DNA of 64,000 nt. Source: Ceratopteris richardii (Eukaryota > Streptophyta > Polypodiopsida > Polypodiales > Pteridaceae). Below the pieces are notes generated by a model that made no database searches, was not told where the DNA came from, and worked only from the letters and a program-made list of their open reading frames with translations. The stretch spans positions 118,110,989 to 118,174,988 of the forward strand of contig CM035423.1 of NCBI GenBank assembly GCA_020310875.1, written 5' to 3'. Position numbers and translations under genes: made by a program. Shown piece after piece: positions 1 through 13,974 of this stretch (positions within the stretch are counted from its first letter, which is position 1; the number at the start of each line of letters is the position of its first letter).

Positions 1-660
1 TTTTATCTGTGTAAAGGGCAGAGGATTGATTACATTTTTTATTCTCAACATTCTTAATAATTTTGGCCTTATGAATGAGGATTTATGCCATCCAAGTGTT
101 GTAGTCTAGCACATGCATGTCCATGTATAAGTCCATGGCAATGGTGAAATCCATCACTTCTCATCAGCCTTGATTCCATTGATGAATTGCCTCACAATAT
201 GCTCTTAATCATTGATTTGTTCGATGCTTCCTATTTGATCCACAAGGTCCTTCATTTTGGTGGAAAAATTAGTTACACTTTGCTCGTACATATTCTTGAG
301 TTTTTTGAACTCCATCCGAAATTGGTTCTTCCTATCTTTGGCACTTGAAGAGATAAATGCTTCCAAAGCATTCCATGTCACTTTAGATGTCTTAGAGTTA
401 CTCAAATAAGGAATTAAGAAATCAAAGATAAAGTTTAGAATACATAACCTTGCAACAACATCCTTTGCACACCATGTATTCAAGCTTTCATGATCTTCTT
501 GAGTTGGTTGTCCTTTGTTTCTAAGTATAGGTAGTAGCTCATCTCCTAAGCTATATCCATACAAATTTCTCCCTATCAAGTAAGTCTCTATCCTTAGATA
601 CCATGTTGAGTAGTTTCTTTGATCGAAATCGTCAATTGGTGAGAAAAACCAACCACCTAT
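1..660 (-). pseudogene. Ty1-copia gag remnant, duplicate-copy 1 (B family)
   Basis: This is the N-terminal half of a copia Gag, the particle-forming protein, read leftwards. The window edge cuts it. It shows the family signature NYSTW followed by an LIGRNLYGY block, and then the helical Gag core ending near SIEQIND. The matching gene copy at 8714-9637 begins with ATG. Here the same codon, at 658-660, reads ATA on the minus strand, so the start is lost. A TAA interrupts the frame near 203, just after SIEQIND. The primer site and LTR follow immediately to the right, which is the normal order for a minus-strand element. The copy is clearly dead. I am confident of the family, because the paralog aligns throughout. 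Confidence 0.85.
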
Positions 661-680
661 AATGTCAAGTCAATGACTAT

Positions 681-692
681 GCTGTGATACCA
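681..692 (-). other. Primer-binding site, duplicate-copy 1
   Basis: The minus strand reads TGGTATCACAGC, a near match to the sequence complementary to the 3' end of initiator-Met tRNA (TGGTATCAGAGC) used by copia elements. It sits 10 bp inside the LTR end. Confidence 0.75.
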
Positions 693-702
693 CTATCAAG
701 AG

Positions 703-1879
703 TGATGGCTAATGCACAAATATGAGAGGGACTTGGGAAAACCTACTCCACACTATCCTAAATAACTATGGAGAACTTTAGTATACTATTTCACCTTTCG
801 ATATATGCATTTATACCACGATGTTATTTTGCAGCATTATTCTCAAAACTCTATGTCAAAACAATGAATGTCTAAGTACTTGTCACCTTGAGAACACCTT
901 TTATTTAAGAAAGAATGTGCTCATATTTTTACAAATAGATCATAGCCTAGTTTGAATTGATCGAGGATCTTTTTCACACATTCTAGTGATGTGTTGAGTG
1001 AACTATACCAAATTATTTCTTGAATTTAGAATATATTGAGATCTATATGCATAAGAAGTCAAAGGGGTGAGCCCAAATTTTTAGGAGGATGAAGATGCAC
1101 AAACACATTCACCTTGATCTATTCATAACTCAAGTTGTATAACTCCAATGACCATAAATCCTTGCACTCATGCTCAAAGGATCCTACCACCATGCTCGAA
1201 TGAATAGATTAGACAATAAGAGCATACATACAATGCAATGACCCACATAAGATTATTGCCTTCAAGCAATGTATTGTAGTAGTAAATAAAGATCCATATA
1301 GCACAAGCACAATCACCTTGATCTATTCATAACTCAAGTTGTATAGCTCCAATGACCATAAATCCTTGCAAGCATGCTCAAAGGATCCTACCATCATGCT
1401 CAAATGAATAGATTAGACAATAAGGGCATACATACACTGCAATGACCCACATAAGATTATTGCCTTCAAGCAATGTATTGTAGTAGTAAATAAAGAAATG
1501 TGATTGAGAGGTTGGAGGAATCTAGGAGCTTTGAGATAAGTAGAAGAATTATTGAAATCAGTTTGATGATCAGCTCTCTTACCTGTGACTAGAAAATAGT
1601 GTATAAATACACTTTCAGAGATGAAGGTTGGGTGGATCTACCTAAATGTGATTCATACTTTAAGGATTCATTTTGAATTTTTAATTCAAATATGATTGTG
1701 ATATTTTGCTCCCAATATATTCATGAGATTTTCTCTAAAACTCTTCTTTAGTTTTCACAAAAGTAATATCTGATATTAACCTTCAATCAATTATATACGC
1801 ATATGTATTATATTGTGCCTTGATTTTCTTATGGTCTTAATGCACAAGTTCAAACACACGCTTGTGTCATGCACCAACA
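703..1879 (-). repeat. 5' LTR of B-type copia, duplicate-copy 1
   Basis: This 1,177-bp LTR starts TGATGG and ends CCAACA in plus-strand reading, and it matches 9680-10858 base for base over most of its length. It contains an internal tandem duplication of about 200 bp: a block beginning near 1109 (ACCTTGATCTATTC) recurs near 1309 and runs to about 1500. The same two-copy array is present in the partner LTR. No second LTR belonging to this copy is in the window. Confidence 0.85.
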
Positions 1880-3262
1880 AACTAGAATTCCTTATCTCCC
1901 TATTAATTGCAAATGAAAAAAGAAATTTTTGAGGCTATGCACGAGTATAGGGAAGAATAAACAGTTGAGACACATTAATTCCATTAGAGTGTAATGCTTG
2001 GTTTTCCAAAAGAGAAAATTTACAAAAGATAGTTATTGTTCATAGATGATAGTGAACCACGTGATACTAAAAGTTTTATAATCTTGTACGGAAAATAATT
2101 TTTTTTCTAGAAATTTCATATGACCAAAATCTTTATTATGTTAACTGAATTCATTACATTTAGGGCTAAATAAGTTAATGAAACTACCTCTACAAAGGAA
2201 GCCATATACTTGAATGTAGAGCCTTTTAAATTCCTATGGTGTTCTATTGTGATATACATTTTTTCCAATTTTTTTATCTATTTTGTGCCATTTTTATGCA
2301 AAATCATAGCTTTGTACGACTCAATTATCATTTGGAAGTGATTTGTGGATTTAGAGATACACTGGTTTCTTCATAAACTTATTGCAAAAAAACAATTCTC
2401 TATTCAAGCTGGCCTTGGAAGTTCTATTCTTAAGTGCGAATTGAATTAGCCAATCTCCATAAATTTTGGTTATATATTGAAAATAAATAGTGACTAACAA
2501 CATATTCCATTTTGGTAAAAATTGGAAGAAAGACTAGGCCCAATGCATTAATTAATGTTCTATTATCTCTAGTGAGGCTTTCCTAGAGAACTACATAGAA
2601 ACATTGAAATTAGGCCAATTTTGTTACATGAAAAATCCAATTTAGATGATTTTTGTTTTCAATTTTATTTGAATTGTAGCTCATAATTTCATGGAAAACG
2701 GATTCCATTCCATACTTTTGATGATTAAGTCAATAATATGTTCATGATTTCAATAATCCATGATGTGCGGGCTTATTAGATAGGAAAATACGAATTGTAC
2801 CTTAAGAACATTGAAGAATTCATTAATTTTTAGTGTGATATGACTAATAAAGTCTATCATTAAAATGTTTTAAGATCCATTTTATTTGTATTTCATTTAG
2901 GCAATTAATCAATACAAATAATGTACACCTATTGATTTCAAAGCTTGTTTATACATAGGTACAAAAACCATTTATTATTTTTGTATCTTCTAGGTCACAA
3001 GTACAAATAAGATATTTGAAAAAGGATTGACAATATAACGTTTCATGATCTAAAAACAACAAATTAATACATTTGTTGCAAGATTTTTATGTTAAATATT
3101 TTGATTTTATGCATGACTGTGGGAATATGATACTTACGGATCACATACCTTATTTCTTTTGCGATTGATGATAATTTGGGAGTAATTGTGTTGATTTAGG
3201 ATGAAATCTAATAATTTAGTTGTGAGATGATGCAAAATCATCTTACAAGGGTCTAAAACCCT
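1880..3262. other. AT-rich non-genic DNA within the duplicated block
   Basis: About 1.4 kb separates the B-type LTR from the plus-strand pol remnant. The same stretch recurs at 10859-12215. Short open frames (for example at 11097-11309 in the second copy) are not preserved between the two copies and carry no motif I recognise. It could be decayed retroelement or host spacer DNA. Confidence 0.6.
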
Positions 3263-5790
3263 ATGTGAGCTAGAAGTGCAGCATAAGATACTTGCTCATG
3301 TGAATGAAAGAACCTTGAAGGATATATGGAGGGATCAAAGTGTTCTAGGGCTACCAAACACCTCAAAGTGACACACGATCAATAGGTTTGATGCTTGTGA
3401 AATTGTGAAGGCATGAAGACAACCTTTTAGCCACAATATCTACATTCAAAATAAGCTTTTGAATCTAGTACACATAGATGTGTGGGGATCAAGTCAAGAA
3501 CCTTCACTAGCAAGATTTAGGTATTATGTATCTATTGGTGATGATCATACTAGATGGAAAAATTTGTACTTTACCAAGAATAAGAATGAAGTGTTTGATT
3601 GCTTCAAGAAGTATCTAGCACATGTGGAAAATCATACAGGTAGATCATTAAAGAAACTTAGGTCTGATGGAGGGGGAGAATACTTCTCCAAAGATTTTGA
3701 TGATTATTTGCAGGATAAAGGCATCAAAAGGGAAGTCACTATTAGGTACTCTCCTCAACTAAATGGTATTGCACAAAGGAGGAACAAAACCCTAGTAAGA
3801 TCAATAAGGACTATGCTTCAAGAGAAGAAATTACCACATTATCTTTGGGCAAAAGCTATATCTATTGCAATGTATCTTGTGAATAGATGTCCATCAAAAT
3901 CTCTTCAAGGTATGACTCCTTATGGAGCATGAAACGGTAGAAAACCAAGCCTACATCATTGCAACGTGTTTGGTTGTTTAGCATATGTGCTACAAGTTCT
4001 ACAATCCAACCACAAATAAATTTAGCACAACCAAAGATGTTGCATTTGAATAACATAGGTCATGGTATGAAGAGAATAAATAGAAGGTAAATTTACCATA
4101 TGATCTTGATTCAGATTTTCATCAATTAGGTAACAAGCATGATACATAGATGTTGGATCTAGAAGTGAACAGATGATGATCAAGATGAGAAGGAGATAGA
4201 CTACAAGATCAAATCAAGAGAAAAAGAAAACATGCAAGAATGATTAGAATGCTCCAAATACACTTCCAGAAGGTCAACAAGGGAGAAAAAGCAACCTGAA
4301 AGGTATGTGTATGAATCTACCTTTGTAACCAAATACACTAACTATTTGGCCAAAGATTCATGTTCAGAGGAACCATCAACTTACAAATATGCGAAAGATA
4401 ACTCTAATTGGTAGAAGTCCATGAAGATGAAAATAGAAGCTTTAAAGGGAATTAACACATGGGAGTTAGCTCGATTGCAAACCAATCAGAAGGTAATAGG
4501 TTGTAGATGGGTCTATAAATTGAAAAGTAATTCAGATGGATCAATTTGCACGTACAAATCCAGGCATATATAATCAATTGAAAAGGAACTCAAGGCATAG
4601 ACTATGAAGAAACTTTCTCACTAGTTTCCAAGATCACCACCATCAGGACCTTGCTAAGTGTTGCAACTACAAGGAATTGAAAGCCTCTTCAACTTGATGT
4701 GAAGAATCTTTTTCTCTATGGTGGATCAACGAAGAGCTATACATGTCACAACCTCCAAGTTTTGAAAACTCTAACTATCCTAATTATGTATGAAAGCTTA
4801 AAAAAGCATCATATGGTTTAAAACAAGGCCCTTGAGCTTGGAACTATAGATTGGTGACTAATCTACAAGATCAAGGATTGAAATCAAGAAGTGTGGATCC
4901 TTGTTTGCTCGTCAAGAAATTTCATAATGAATTTATCTATCTACATTTGTATGTAAATGGCATAATTATGATAGATGCTGACTTGAATGGAATAGAACGG
5001 ATTAAAAGGCACGTGTAGGAAGAATTTAAGAATAGTGACCTTGGAGAACTCACATTCTTCTTAGGTATGTAGGTCATATATACAAATCAATGGATAAACT
5101 TTACTCAAAGAAGGTATATTCAGGATCTACTCTTAAAATTCAAGATGGATAATGATAAACTTGTAGGAACATTAATGGAGATAAGTCATACACTTAGTTT
5201 TTATGAAGGCGAATGATTGATTATATAAAAGAGTATCAAAGTCTCATAGGTAGCCTAATCTATGCTACACATACAAGGGTAGATATCACATATAGTGTAG
5301 CAATGCTAAGTCAGTTCATGCGATGCCAAGAAAGTCACATATGGATGCAGCTAATAGAGTAATCAAATAGCTCAAAGGCACTCCTAATGAAGGATCTAAG
5401 ATAGTGTCATGGATTTTCAAGAATCAAGCTATAATTTCACTATCCTCAACTAAAGTTGAATATGGAGGATTGACCATAACAACTCAAGAAGCCATCTAGT
5501 AAAAGGAGTTATATGCACACTTTAGACTGTGAGATCCAAACCTCATATATTTGGATACAACATAAGCTCAATGCATCTAAAAAAAATCTTGTATACCATG
5601 TGAGAACTAAACAAAGAGAAGTCCCTCACTTCATGAAGGAGAAGCTTTTGGCAAAAGAAATTGATGTTTAATTTGTACCAATAGAGAAGCAAGTGGTAGA
5701 TATGATGACTAAATCTCTTGATGGAGTCCAACTTTGCAGGTTGAAATCAATAACAAGAATTCAAATCATCAAAGAATGAAGACTCAAGCA
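3263..5790 (+). pseudogene. Ty1-copia pol remnant A (integrase to RNase H)
   Basis: This is the 3' two-thirds of a copia pol. It opens in the pre-integrase zinc region (LAHVNERTLKDI) and runs through the integrase core. The core keeps the first Asp in HIDVWGSS and the second in RSDGGGEY. The catalytic Glu is replaced by Gln in NGIAQRRN, whereas duplicate A' keeps Glu there. After 3930 the frame is broken repeatedly. RT pieces ([11 protein letters not shown]) and RNase H pieces follow, down to the polypurine tract at 5801. Compared with A', about 85 bp around 3985 are deleted. Stops at SK*H, KA*RQ and YGA*NG are shared with A'. Gag and protease are absent. The element is non-functional. Confidence 0.85.
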
Positions 5791-5800
5791 TGCTATAGCT

Positions 5801-5810
5801 TGAGGGGGAG
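5801..5810 (+). other. Polypurine tract of element A
   Basis: TGAGGGGGAG lies one base before an LTR-like TGTGAGAAC start and just after the end of the RNase H remnant. This is the plus-strand priming position of a copia element. Confidence 0.8.
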
Positions 5811-5811
5811 T

Positions 5812-6219
5812 TGTGAGAACAATCAAACTTCCACCATGCTTGAATGATCAAGACACTAATTGGAGCAAACCTTAGTGTTATTGTATTCCATAAAAATTCT
5901 TTTATCCATGCAAAAACCATGAGTCTTTATGGCTATTAGACATTTATTCTTGTTTAAAGAAAATATGAAAAACTCAAAATCCACGAGTTTGGAGGTTGGT
6001 GATAAGTTATCTATCAAACTCAAGTTTCAAACTTGATTCTCTATTTTCCTAGATTATAGGAAAAAAGGACTTGATCCCAACAACTTATCCCACGAGCTAT
6101 TTCGAATTTAAATTGATTCTAAAGAAGTCGTGGAATCCACAAAGAGTCTATATAAGGAATCTCAAAGACTTTTACAATATGTTAACAAGCACACATTCAA
6201 CAAAGATGGATACACATAC
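5812..6219 (+). repeat. 3' LTR of element A, truncated by a microsatellite
   Basis: The LTR starts TGTGAGAAC right after the polypurine tract. It contains a TATA box (TATATAA, 6149-6155) about 340 bp in, the expected promoter position. The right end is lost where CATA-type and AT microsatellites begin. Scattered similarity to the LTR at 13975-15001 suggests a related family. Confidence 0.65.
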
Positions 6220-6930
<711 letters not shown>

Positions 6931-6942
6931 TCTCCCCCTAAA
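6931..6942 (-). other. Polypurine tract of element B
   Basis: TCTCCCCCTAAA on the plus strand (TTTAGGGGGAGA on the minus strand) directly abuts the LTR end, as expected for plus-strand priming. Confidence 0.8.
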
Positions 6943-8700
6943 GCCTAGGATTCTTGATTCTTTAATCCATTGAGATTCGCTAAAGTCTAATTATAGCTTT
7001 GAATCTGCTTAGCTTCACTCCATCCAAGGCTTTGGTCATCATATCTTCACATTTAATATGAGAGTTTAATTTATTTTCTTGTAATCCTCTCCCTACCATA
7101 CTGATAGTGGACCTCAGTATGTTTGATCCTAGCATGATAAATTTGATTAGCTGCAAGACGTAAAAAGCTTATGTTGTCCCCCAAAATATGAAGAGTCGAT
7201 GTGTTCATGCCTAAATCTAAGTATAATGTCTTAATCAACATGTCTTCCTAAGTTGCATTTGCTAAGGCTCTATATTTAGCTTCAATAGATGAAATAGCAA
7301 TAGCCGGTTGCTTCTCTCATGAATATGATATGAGCTTTGTACCTACAAATGTAAGATAACCTGAAGTACTTCTGTCATCTTTTGATCATGCCCAATGTGC
7401 ATTAGAGAATAGCTTTATGTCAACATCATATGTATATGGAAAGAATCAAACTTCATTTATGGTTCCCTTGAGATATTTGAGAATCATTTCTGCTACTTCC
7501 ATGTGTGGATTTCTTGGAGTATGCAGCACTTACACTATAGCATATTTCTACCCTAGTGAGTGTGGCATAGTTTGAACTACCGATCAAGATTTGATCATTT
7601 GTTACATCTTGAATTAGCTCACAGTCATGTGCACTAAGCTTTGGGTTTACCTCTATGGGTGTACATGAAACTTTAGTATTCTCCATCTTGAACTTGCCTA
7701 GCATGTCTCTAATATATTTCTTTTGTGTGAGATACATACCCTTCTCTATGTACACCACTTCCAATCCAAGGAAGTAAGTGAGCTGCCCTAAGTCATTGAT
7801 CTTGAATTCCTCCTTTATTTGAAGCTTAATCCTTTTGATTCCTTTAGCACCATTATCTATGAGTATGATTTCATCTACACATATACAATTGTATATGACT
7901 TCCCCATATGACCCCTTGATAAATAGTGAGGGACCTACTTTTCTCACTATCCAGTAGGGTCTACTTTACCTTTGATTTGAGATGGTACCAGTGTATATAC
8001 GATGCACCCAAAAATCTTGCAATGATCCAAGCTCTATCTCCTTCCATTCCAACCTTCATACCATGCACGTTCTTTGATAGTACTCTGCTTATCAAATATC
8101 TGGCACTAGATATTGTCTCTACCCATACATACATGGGTATCTTCTCATTCAACATGGATCGTGTTGTCTCCACAATGCTCCTATTCATTCTCTCTACTAT
8201 TCCATTTTGTTTAGGTGTGTATGGGGTGGTCATCTTGCTTTTGATTCCTCTAGACGTATTCTCCCCCTCCATCAAACCTTAGTCTTTTTATGGTATCACC
8301 CATTTGATTTTCTACAAGAGCTAGATAATTCTTAAAACATCATAACACTTCATCCATATGATTCATAAAATTAAGAATAGTCCATCTATTACAATCATCT
8401 ATAATCGACATGTAATACCTAGAACCTGAGATTTATGGATTTTTGCTTGGCCCCCAAAACATTTTTATGGACAAGATTTAGAAGTCTTCATAAATGTATC
8501 CTTTCTTTTTGAATGGTTGCGATTTCCCAAATTGACATGCACTACACTTATATGTCATCTGTTTCTTTGAGATATTGGGTATTTCAAGTACAACTTGATC
8601 TCGACTAATTTTTTTGAGGGTTCTTTTTCCAATTTGACCCAATTTTTTATGCCAAACCTCTAGCTTTGATTGTGTTTTGGTGCCATAATTGAATCTCCAT
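6943..8700 (-). pseudogene. Ty1-copia pol remnant of element B (integrase, RT, RNase H)
   Basis: Reading leftwards from 8700, the order is a pre-integrase zinc region (LEVWHKKLGQIGKRTL, CSACQ), an integrase core, then RT and RNase H. The zinc region has lost its second His, which is now Gly. The integrase core keeps RFDGGGEY and the catalytic Glu in NGIVERMNR. The piece of pol between integrase and RT is missing at about 7950. The RT keeps VGPSLFIK, but its active site reads CVDE instead of YVDD. RNase H is recognisable down to about 6960, with several frameshifts. Protease is absent: integrase-side sequence starts within about 15 bp of the gag end. The gene is dead and internally deleted. 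Confidence 0.85.
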
Positions 8701-9637
8701 ATCCACGTCTATTCTATCCTCTTCCATTTAGATTCCTTTGATTCTTGAAACAATGCTCTGTGATGTGCTTGGATAGCGGACATATGGCACAACATGAGGA
8801 ACTTTGAGGTCTCCCCAAACATTGTCTACCTCCTGTCTTCTCTAGATCCTCTAGCTTTCCTCTTGAGGTTCTACTTCTACATCCAAAGTTAGCATGGGAG
8901 ATGCTTCCTTCATCATCAAATCTTTTATCTTTTCCTTTTTTATCTTTCCCTTTTTTATCTTCTCCTTTGTTATCTTTTTCATTGGTTTTATCTCTGTAAA
9001 GGGCTGAGGATTGATTACATTTTTTATTCTCAACATTCTTAATAATTTTCGCGTGAGGATTTATGCCATCCAAGTGGTGTAGTCTAGCACATGCATATCC
9101 ATGTATAAGTCCATGGCAATGGTGAAATCCATCACTTCTCATCAGCCTTGATTCCATTGATGAATAGCCTCACAATTTGCTCTTCATCATTGATTTCTTC
9201 GATGCTCCCTATTTGATCAAAAATCTCCTTCATTTTGGTGGGAAAATTAGTTACACTTTTCTCGTACATATCCTTGAGTTTTTTTAACTCCATCCAAAAT
9301 TGGTTCTTCCTATCTTTGGCACTTGAAGAGATAAATTCTCCCAAAGCATTCATGTCACTTAAGATGTCTTAGAGTTACTCATATAAGGAGTTAAGGAATC
9401 AAAGATAAAGTTTAGAATACATGACCTTGCAACAACATCCTTTGCACACCATGTATTCAAGCTTTCATGCTCTTCTTGAGTTGGTTGTCCTTTGTTTCTA
9501 AGTATAGGAAGTGGCTCATCTCCTAAGATATATCCATACAAATTTCTCCCTATCAAGTGAACCTCTATCCTTAGATACCATGTTGAGTAGTTATTTTGAT
9601 CCAATTCATCAATTGATGAGAAAAACCAACCACCCAT
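8701..9637 (-). pseudogene. Ty1-copia gag of element B
   Basis: This Gag starts at the ATG at 9635-9637 (MGGWFFSS) and carries DELDQNNYSTW, the LIGRNLYGY block and the PTQEEHESLNTW segment. The frame breaks near 9355 and again near 9132-9157. A lysine-rich stretch (EDKKGKDKKGKDKR) and an intact CCHC zinc knuckle, C-AI-C-PLSK-H-ITEH-C, follow near 8750-8790. Downstream, the protease region has been deleted and integrase sequence follows almost directly. This gag is the paralog of the fragment at 1-660. Its primer site lies 21 bp upstream of the start, the normal short leader of such elements. Confidence 0.88.
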
Positions 9638-9657
9638 AATGTCAAGTCAATGAATAT

Positions 9658-9669
9658 GCCTTGATACCA
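9658..9669 (-). other. Primer-binding site of element B
   Basis: The minus strand reads TGGTATCAAGGC, similar to the initiator-Met tRNA complement, 10 bp from the LTR edge. Confidence 0.78.
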
Positions 9670-9679
9670 CTATCAAGAG

Positions 9680-10858
9680 TGATGGCTAATGCACAAATAT
9701 GAGAGGGACTTGGGAAAACCTACTCCATAGTATCCTAAATAACTATAGAGAACTTTAGTATACTATTTCACCTTTCGATAAATGCATTTATACCACTACG
9801 TTATTTTGCAACATGATTCTCAAAACTCTATGTCAAAACAGTTAATGTCTAAGTACTTGTCACCTTGAGAAAACCTTTTATTTAAGAAAGAAGGTGCTCG
9901 TATTTTTACAAATAGCTCATAGCCTAGTTTGAATTGACCTAGGATCTTTTGCACACATTTTAGTGATGTGTTGAGTTGAACTATACCAAATTATTTCTTG
10001 AATTTAGAATATATTGAGATCTATATGCATAAGAAGTTAGAGGGGTGAGCCCAACTTTTTAGGACGATGAAGATGCACAAACACAGTCACCTTGATCTAT
10101 TCATAGCTCAAGTTGTATAACTCCAATGACCATAAATCCTTGCACTCATGCTCAAAGCATCCTACCATCATGCTTGAATGAATAGATTAGACAATAGGAG
10201 CATACATACAATGCAATGACCCACATAAGATTATTGCCTTCAAGCAATGTATTGTAGTAGTAAATAAAGATCCATATAGCACAAGCACAATCACCTTGAT
10301 CTATTCACAGCTCAAGTTGTATAACTCCAATGACCATAAATCCTTGCAAGCATGCTCAAAGGATCCTACCAAAATTCTCAAATGAATAGTTTAGATAATA
10401 AGGGCATAAATACAATGCAATGACCCACATACGATTCTTGCCTTACAAGCAATGTATTGTAGTAGTAAGTAAAGAAATGTGATTGAGAGGATGGAGGAAT
10501 CTAGGAGCTTTGAGATAAGTAGAAGAATTATTGAAATTAGTTTGATGATCAGCTCTCTTACTAGCGACTAGAAAATAGAGTATAAAACCACTTTCAGAGA
10601 TGAAGGTTGGGTGGATCTACCTAAACGTGATTCATAATTTTAGGATTCATTTTGAATTTTTAATTCAAATATGATCATGGTATTTTGTTCCCATTATACC
10701 CATGAGATTTTCTCTAAAACTCTTCTTTAATTTTCACAAAAGTAATATATGATGTTAACCTTCAATCAATTATATAAGCATATTTATTATATTGTGCCTT
10801 TAGTTTCTTATGGTCTTAATGCACAAGTTCAAACATATGCTTAGATCATGCACCAACA
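9680..10858 (-). repeat. 5' LTR of copia B
   Basis: This 1,179-bp LTR runs from TGATGG to CCAACA in plus-strand reading. Its right 280 bp match the surviving 3' LTR piece at 6652-6930, and its whole length matches 703-1879. It contains the same two-copy repeat of about 200 bp (blocks from about 10086 and 10290). A TATAAA on the minus strand lies at 9787-9792. Because the outer part of the 3' LTR is lost, no target-site duplication can be tested. Confidence 0.85.
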
Positions 10859-12215
10859 AACTAGAATACCTTATTTCCCTATTAATTGCAAATGAAAAAG
10901 AATTTTTTGAGGCTATGCACATGAGTATAGGGAAGAATAAATAGTTGAGACACATTTATTCCATTAGAGTGTAATGCTTGGTTTTCCAAAAGAGAAAATT
11001 TACAAAAGATAGTTATTAGTCAGATGATAGTGAACCAGGTGATACTAAACTTTTTATAATTTTGTATGGAAAATAATTTTTTTCTAGAAAATTCATATGA
11101 CCGAAATCTTTATTATGTTAACTGAATTCATTACATTTAGGCCTAAATGCGTTAATGAAACTACCTCTACAAAGGATGCCATATACTTGAATGCAGAGCC
11201 TTTTAAATTCATATGGTGTTCTATTGCGATACACATTTTTTCCAATTGTTTTATCTATTTTGTGCCATTTTTATGCAAAATCATAGCTTATATATTGAGA
11301 ATTGTATGAATCAATTATCATTTGGAAGTGATTCATGGATTTATAGATACATTGGTTTCTTCATAAACTTATTGCAAAAAAACAATTCTCTATTTAAGCT
11401 GGCCTTGGAAGTTCTATTCATAAGTGCCAACTGAATTAGCCAATCTTGATGAATGTTGGTTATATATTGCAAATAAATGGTGATAAACAACATATTCCAT
11501 TTTGGTAAGATTTGGAAGAAAGATCAGGTCCAATGCATTAATTAATGTTCTATTATCTCTAGTGAAGCTTTCTTAGAGAACTACATAGAGACATGGAAAT
11601 TAGGCCAATCTTGTTACATAAAAATCCAATTTAGATTATCTTTGTTTTCAATTTGATTTGAATTATAGCTCATAATTTCATGGAAAATGGATTCCATTCC
11701 ATATTTCTGATGATTAAGTCAATAATACGTTCATGATTTCAATAATCCATGATGTTTTGGTTTATTAGATAGGAAAATTAGAATTGTACCTTAACAAAAT
11801 TTAAGAATTCATTAATTTTTAGTGTGATATGACTAATAAAGTCTATCATTAAAATGTTTCAAGATCCGCTTAATTTGTATTTTATTTAGGCAATTAATCA
11901 ATACAAATAATGTAAACCTATTGATTTCAAAGTTTGTCTTTACATGGGTACAAAAATCATTTATTATGTTTGTATCTTGTAGGTCACAAGTATATAACGT
12001 TTCATAATCTAAAAACAACAAATTAATACATTTGTTGCAAGACTGTTATGTTAAATATTTTGATTTTATGCATGACTATGGGAATATGATACTTACAGAT
12101 CACACACCTTATTTCTTTTGCGATTGACGATAATTTGGGAGTAATTGTGTTGACTTAGGATGAAGTCTAATGATTTAGCTGTGAGATGATGCAAAATCAT
12201 CTTACAAGGGGCTAA
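10859..12215. other. AT-rich non-genic DNA, second copy of 1880-3262
   Basis: This stretch aligns with 1880-3262, with small indels. For example, about 35 bp present near 3000 are missing near 11990. I see no coding motif in it. Confidence 0.65.
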
Positions 12216-13974
12216 AACCCTATGTGAGCTAGAAGTGCGGCATAAGATACTTGATCATGTGAATGAAAGAGCCTTGAAGGATATCTGGAGGGATCAAAAT
12301 GTTCTAGGGCTACCAAACATCTCAAAGTGACACACGATCAATAGGTGTAATTCTTGTGAAATTGTGAAGGCATGAACACAACCTTTTAGCCACAATGGCT
12401 ACATTCAAAATACGCTTTTGAATCTAGTACACACAGATGTGTGGGGATCAAGTCAAGAACCTTCACTAGCAAGCTTTAGGTATTATGTATCTATTGTTGA
12501 TGATCATAGTAGATGGACAGTTTTGTACTTTACGAATAAGAATGAAGTGTTTGATTGCTTCAAGAAGTATCTAGCACATGTGGAAAATCATACAGGTAGA
12601 TCATTAAAGAAACTCAGGTCTGATGGAGGGGGAGAATACTTCTCCAAAGATTTTGATGATTATTTGTAGGATAAAGGCATCAAAAGGGAAGTCACTATTA
12701 GGTACTCTTCTCAACTAAATGGTATTGTAGAAAGGAGGAACAAAACCCTAGTAAGATCAATAAGGACTATGCTTCAAGAGAAGAAATTACCACATTATCT
12801 TTGGGCAAAAGCTATATCTGTTGCAATGTATCTTGTGAATAGATGTCCACCAAAATCTCTTCAAGGTATGACTCTTTATGGAGCATGAAATGGTAGAAAA
12901 CCGAGCCTACATCATTGCAAAGTTTTTTATTGTTTAGCATATGTTCATGTACCTTCACAAATGAGAGGAAAATTGGATGAAATGGCAACCAAGGTTGTGT
13001 TCATTGGATTTGATTCAACTCAAATGGGCTACAGGTTCTAGAATCCAACCACAAATAAATTTAGCACAACCAAAGATGTTGCATTTGAAGAACATAGGTC
13101 ATGTTATAAAGAAAATAAATAGAAGGTAAACTTACCATATGATCTTGATTCAAATTTTCATCAATAAGGTAGCAAGCATGATACACAAATGTTGCATCTA
13201 GAAGTGAATAGATGATGATCAAGATGAGAAGGAGATATACTACAAGCTCAAATCAAGAGTAAAAGAAAACATGCAAGAATTTTTAGAATGCTCCAAAAAC
13301 ACTTCTAGAAGGTCAACAAGAGAGAAAAAGCAACCTGAAAGGTATGTGTATGAATCTACCTTTGTAACCAAATACACTAACTATTTGGCCAAAGATTCAT
13401 GTTCAGAGGAACCATCAACTTACGAATATGCCAATGATAACTGTAATTGGGAGAAGGCCATGAAGACTAAAATAGAAGCTTTAAAGGGAATGAACACATG
13501 GGAGTTAGCTCTAGTGCAAACCAATCAGAAGGTAATAGGTTGTAGATGGGTCTATAAATTGAAAAGGAATTCAGATGGATCAATTTGCAAGTACAAATCC
13601 AAGTTGATTGCTAAAGGAAGTGGTCAACCTCAGGGCATAGACTATGAAGAAACTTTCTCACTAGTTTCCAAGATCACCACCATCAAGATTGGAAGCTACA
13701 AGGGATTGGAAGCCTCTTCAACATGATGTGAAGAATCTTTTTCTCTATGGGTGGATCAATGAAGAGGTATACATGTCACAACCTCCAAGTTTTGAAAACT
13801 CTAATTATCCTACTTATGTATGAAAGCTTAAAAAGGCATCATATGGTTTAAAACAAGGCCCTTGAGCTTGGAACTATAGATTAGTGACTAATCTACAAGA
13901 TCAAGGATTGAAATCAGAATTGTGGATCCTTGTTTGCTCATCAAGAAGTTTCATAATGAAGTTATCTATCTACA
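12216..13974 (+). pseudogene. Ty1-copia pol remnant A' (duplicate of A)
   Basis: This is the second copy of the plus-strand pol remnant. It shows the pre-integrase region, the integrase core (HTDVWGSS, RSDGGGEY, and NGIVERRN with the catalytic Glu kept), the integrase C-terminus with VHVPSQMRGKLDE, and the first part of RT ([28 protein letters not shown]). It retains about 85 bp that copy A lost. A stop interrupts DDYL*DKG, and several stops are shared with A. The copy ends abruptly at 13974, where the LTR of element C begins, so its second half is missing. Confidence 0.85.

Noticed and set aside
11097-11434. Frames of 70-73 codons with hydrophobic sequence
   Set aside because: The matching positions in the duplicate (about 2110-2450) carry stops and shifts, so no coding constraint is evident.
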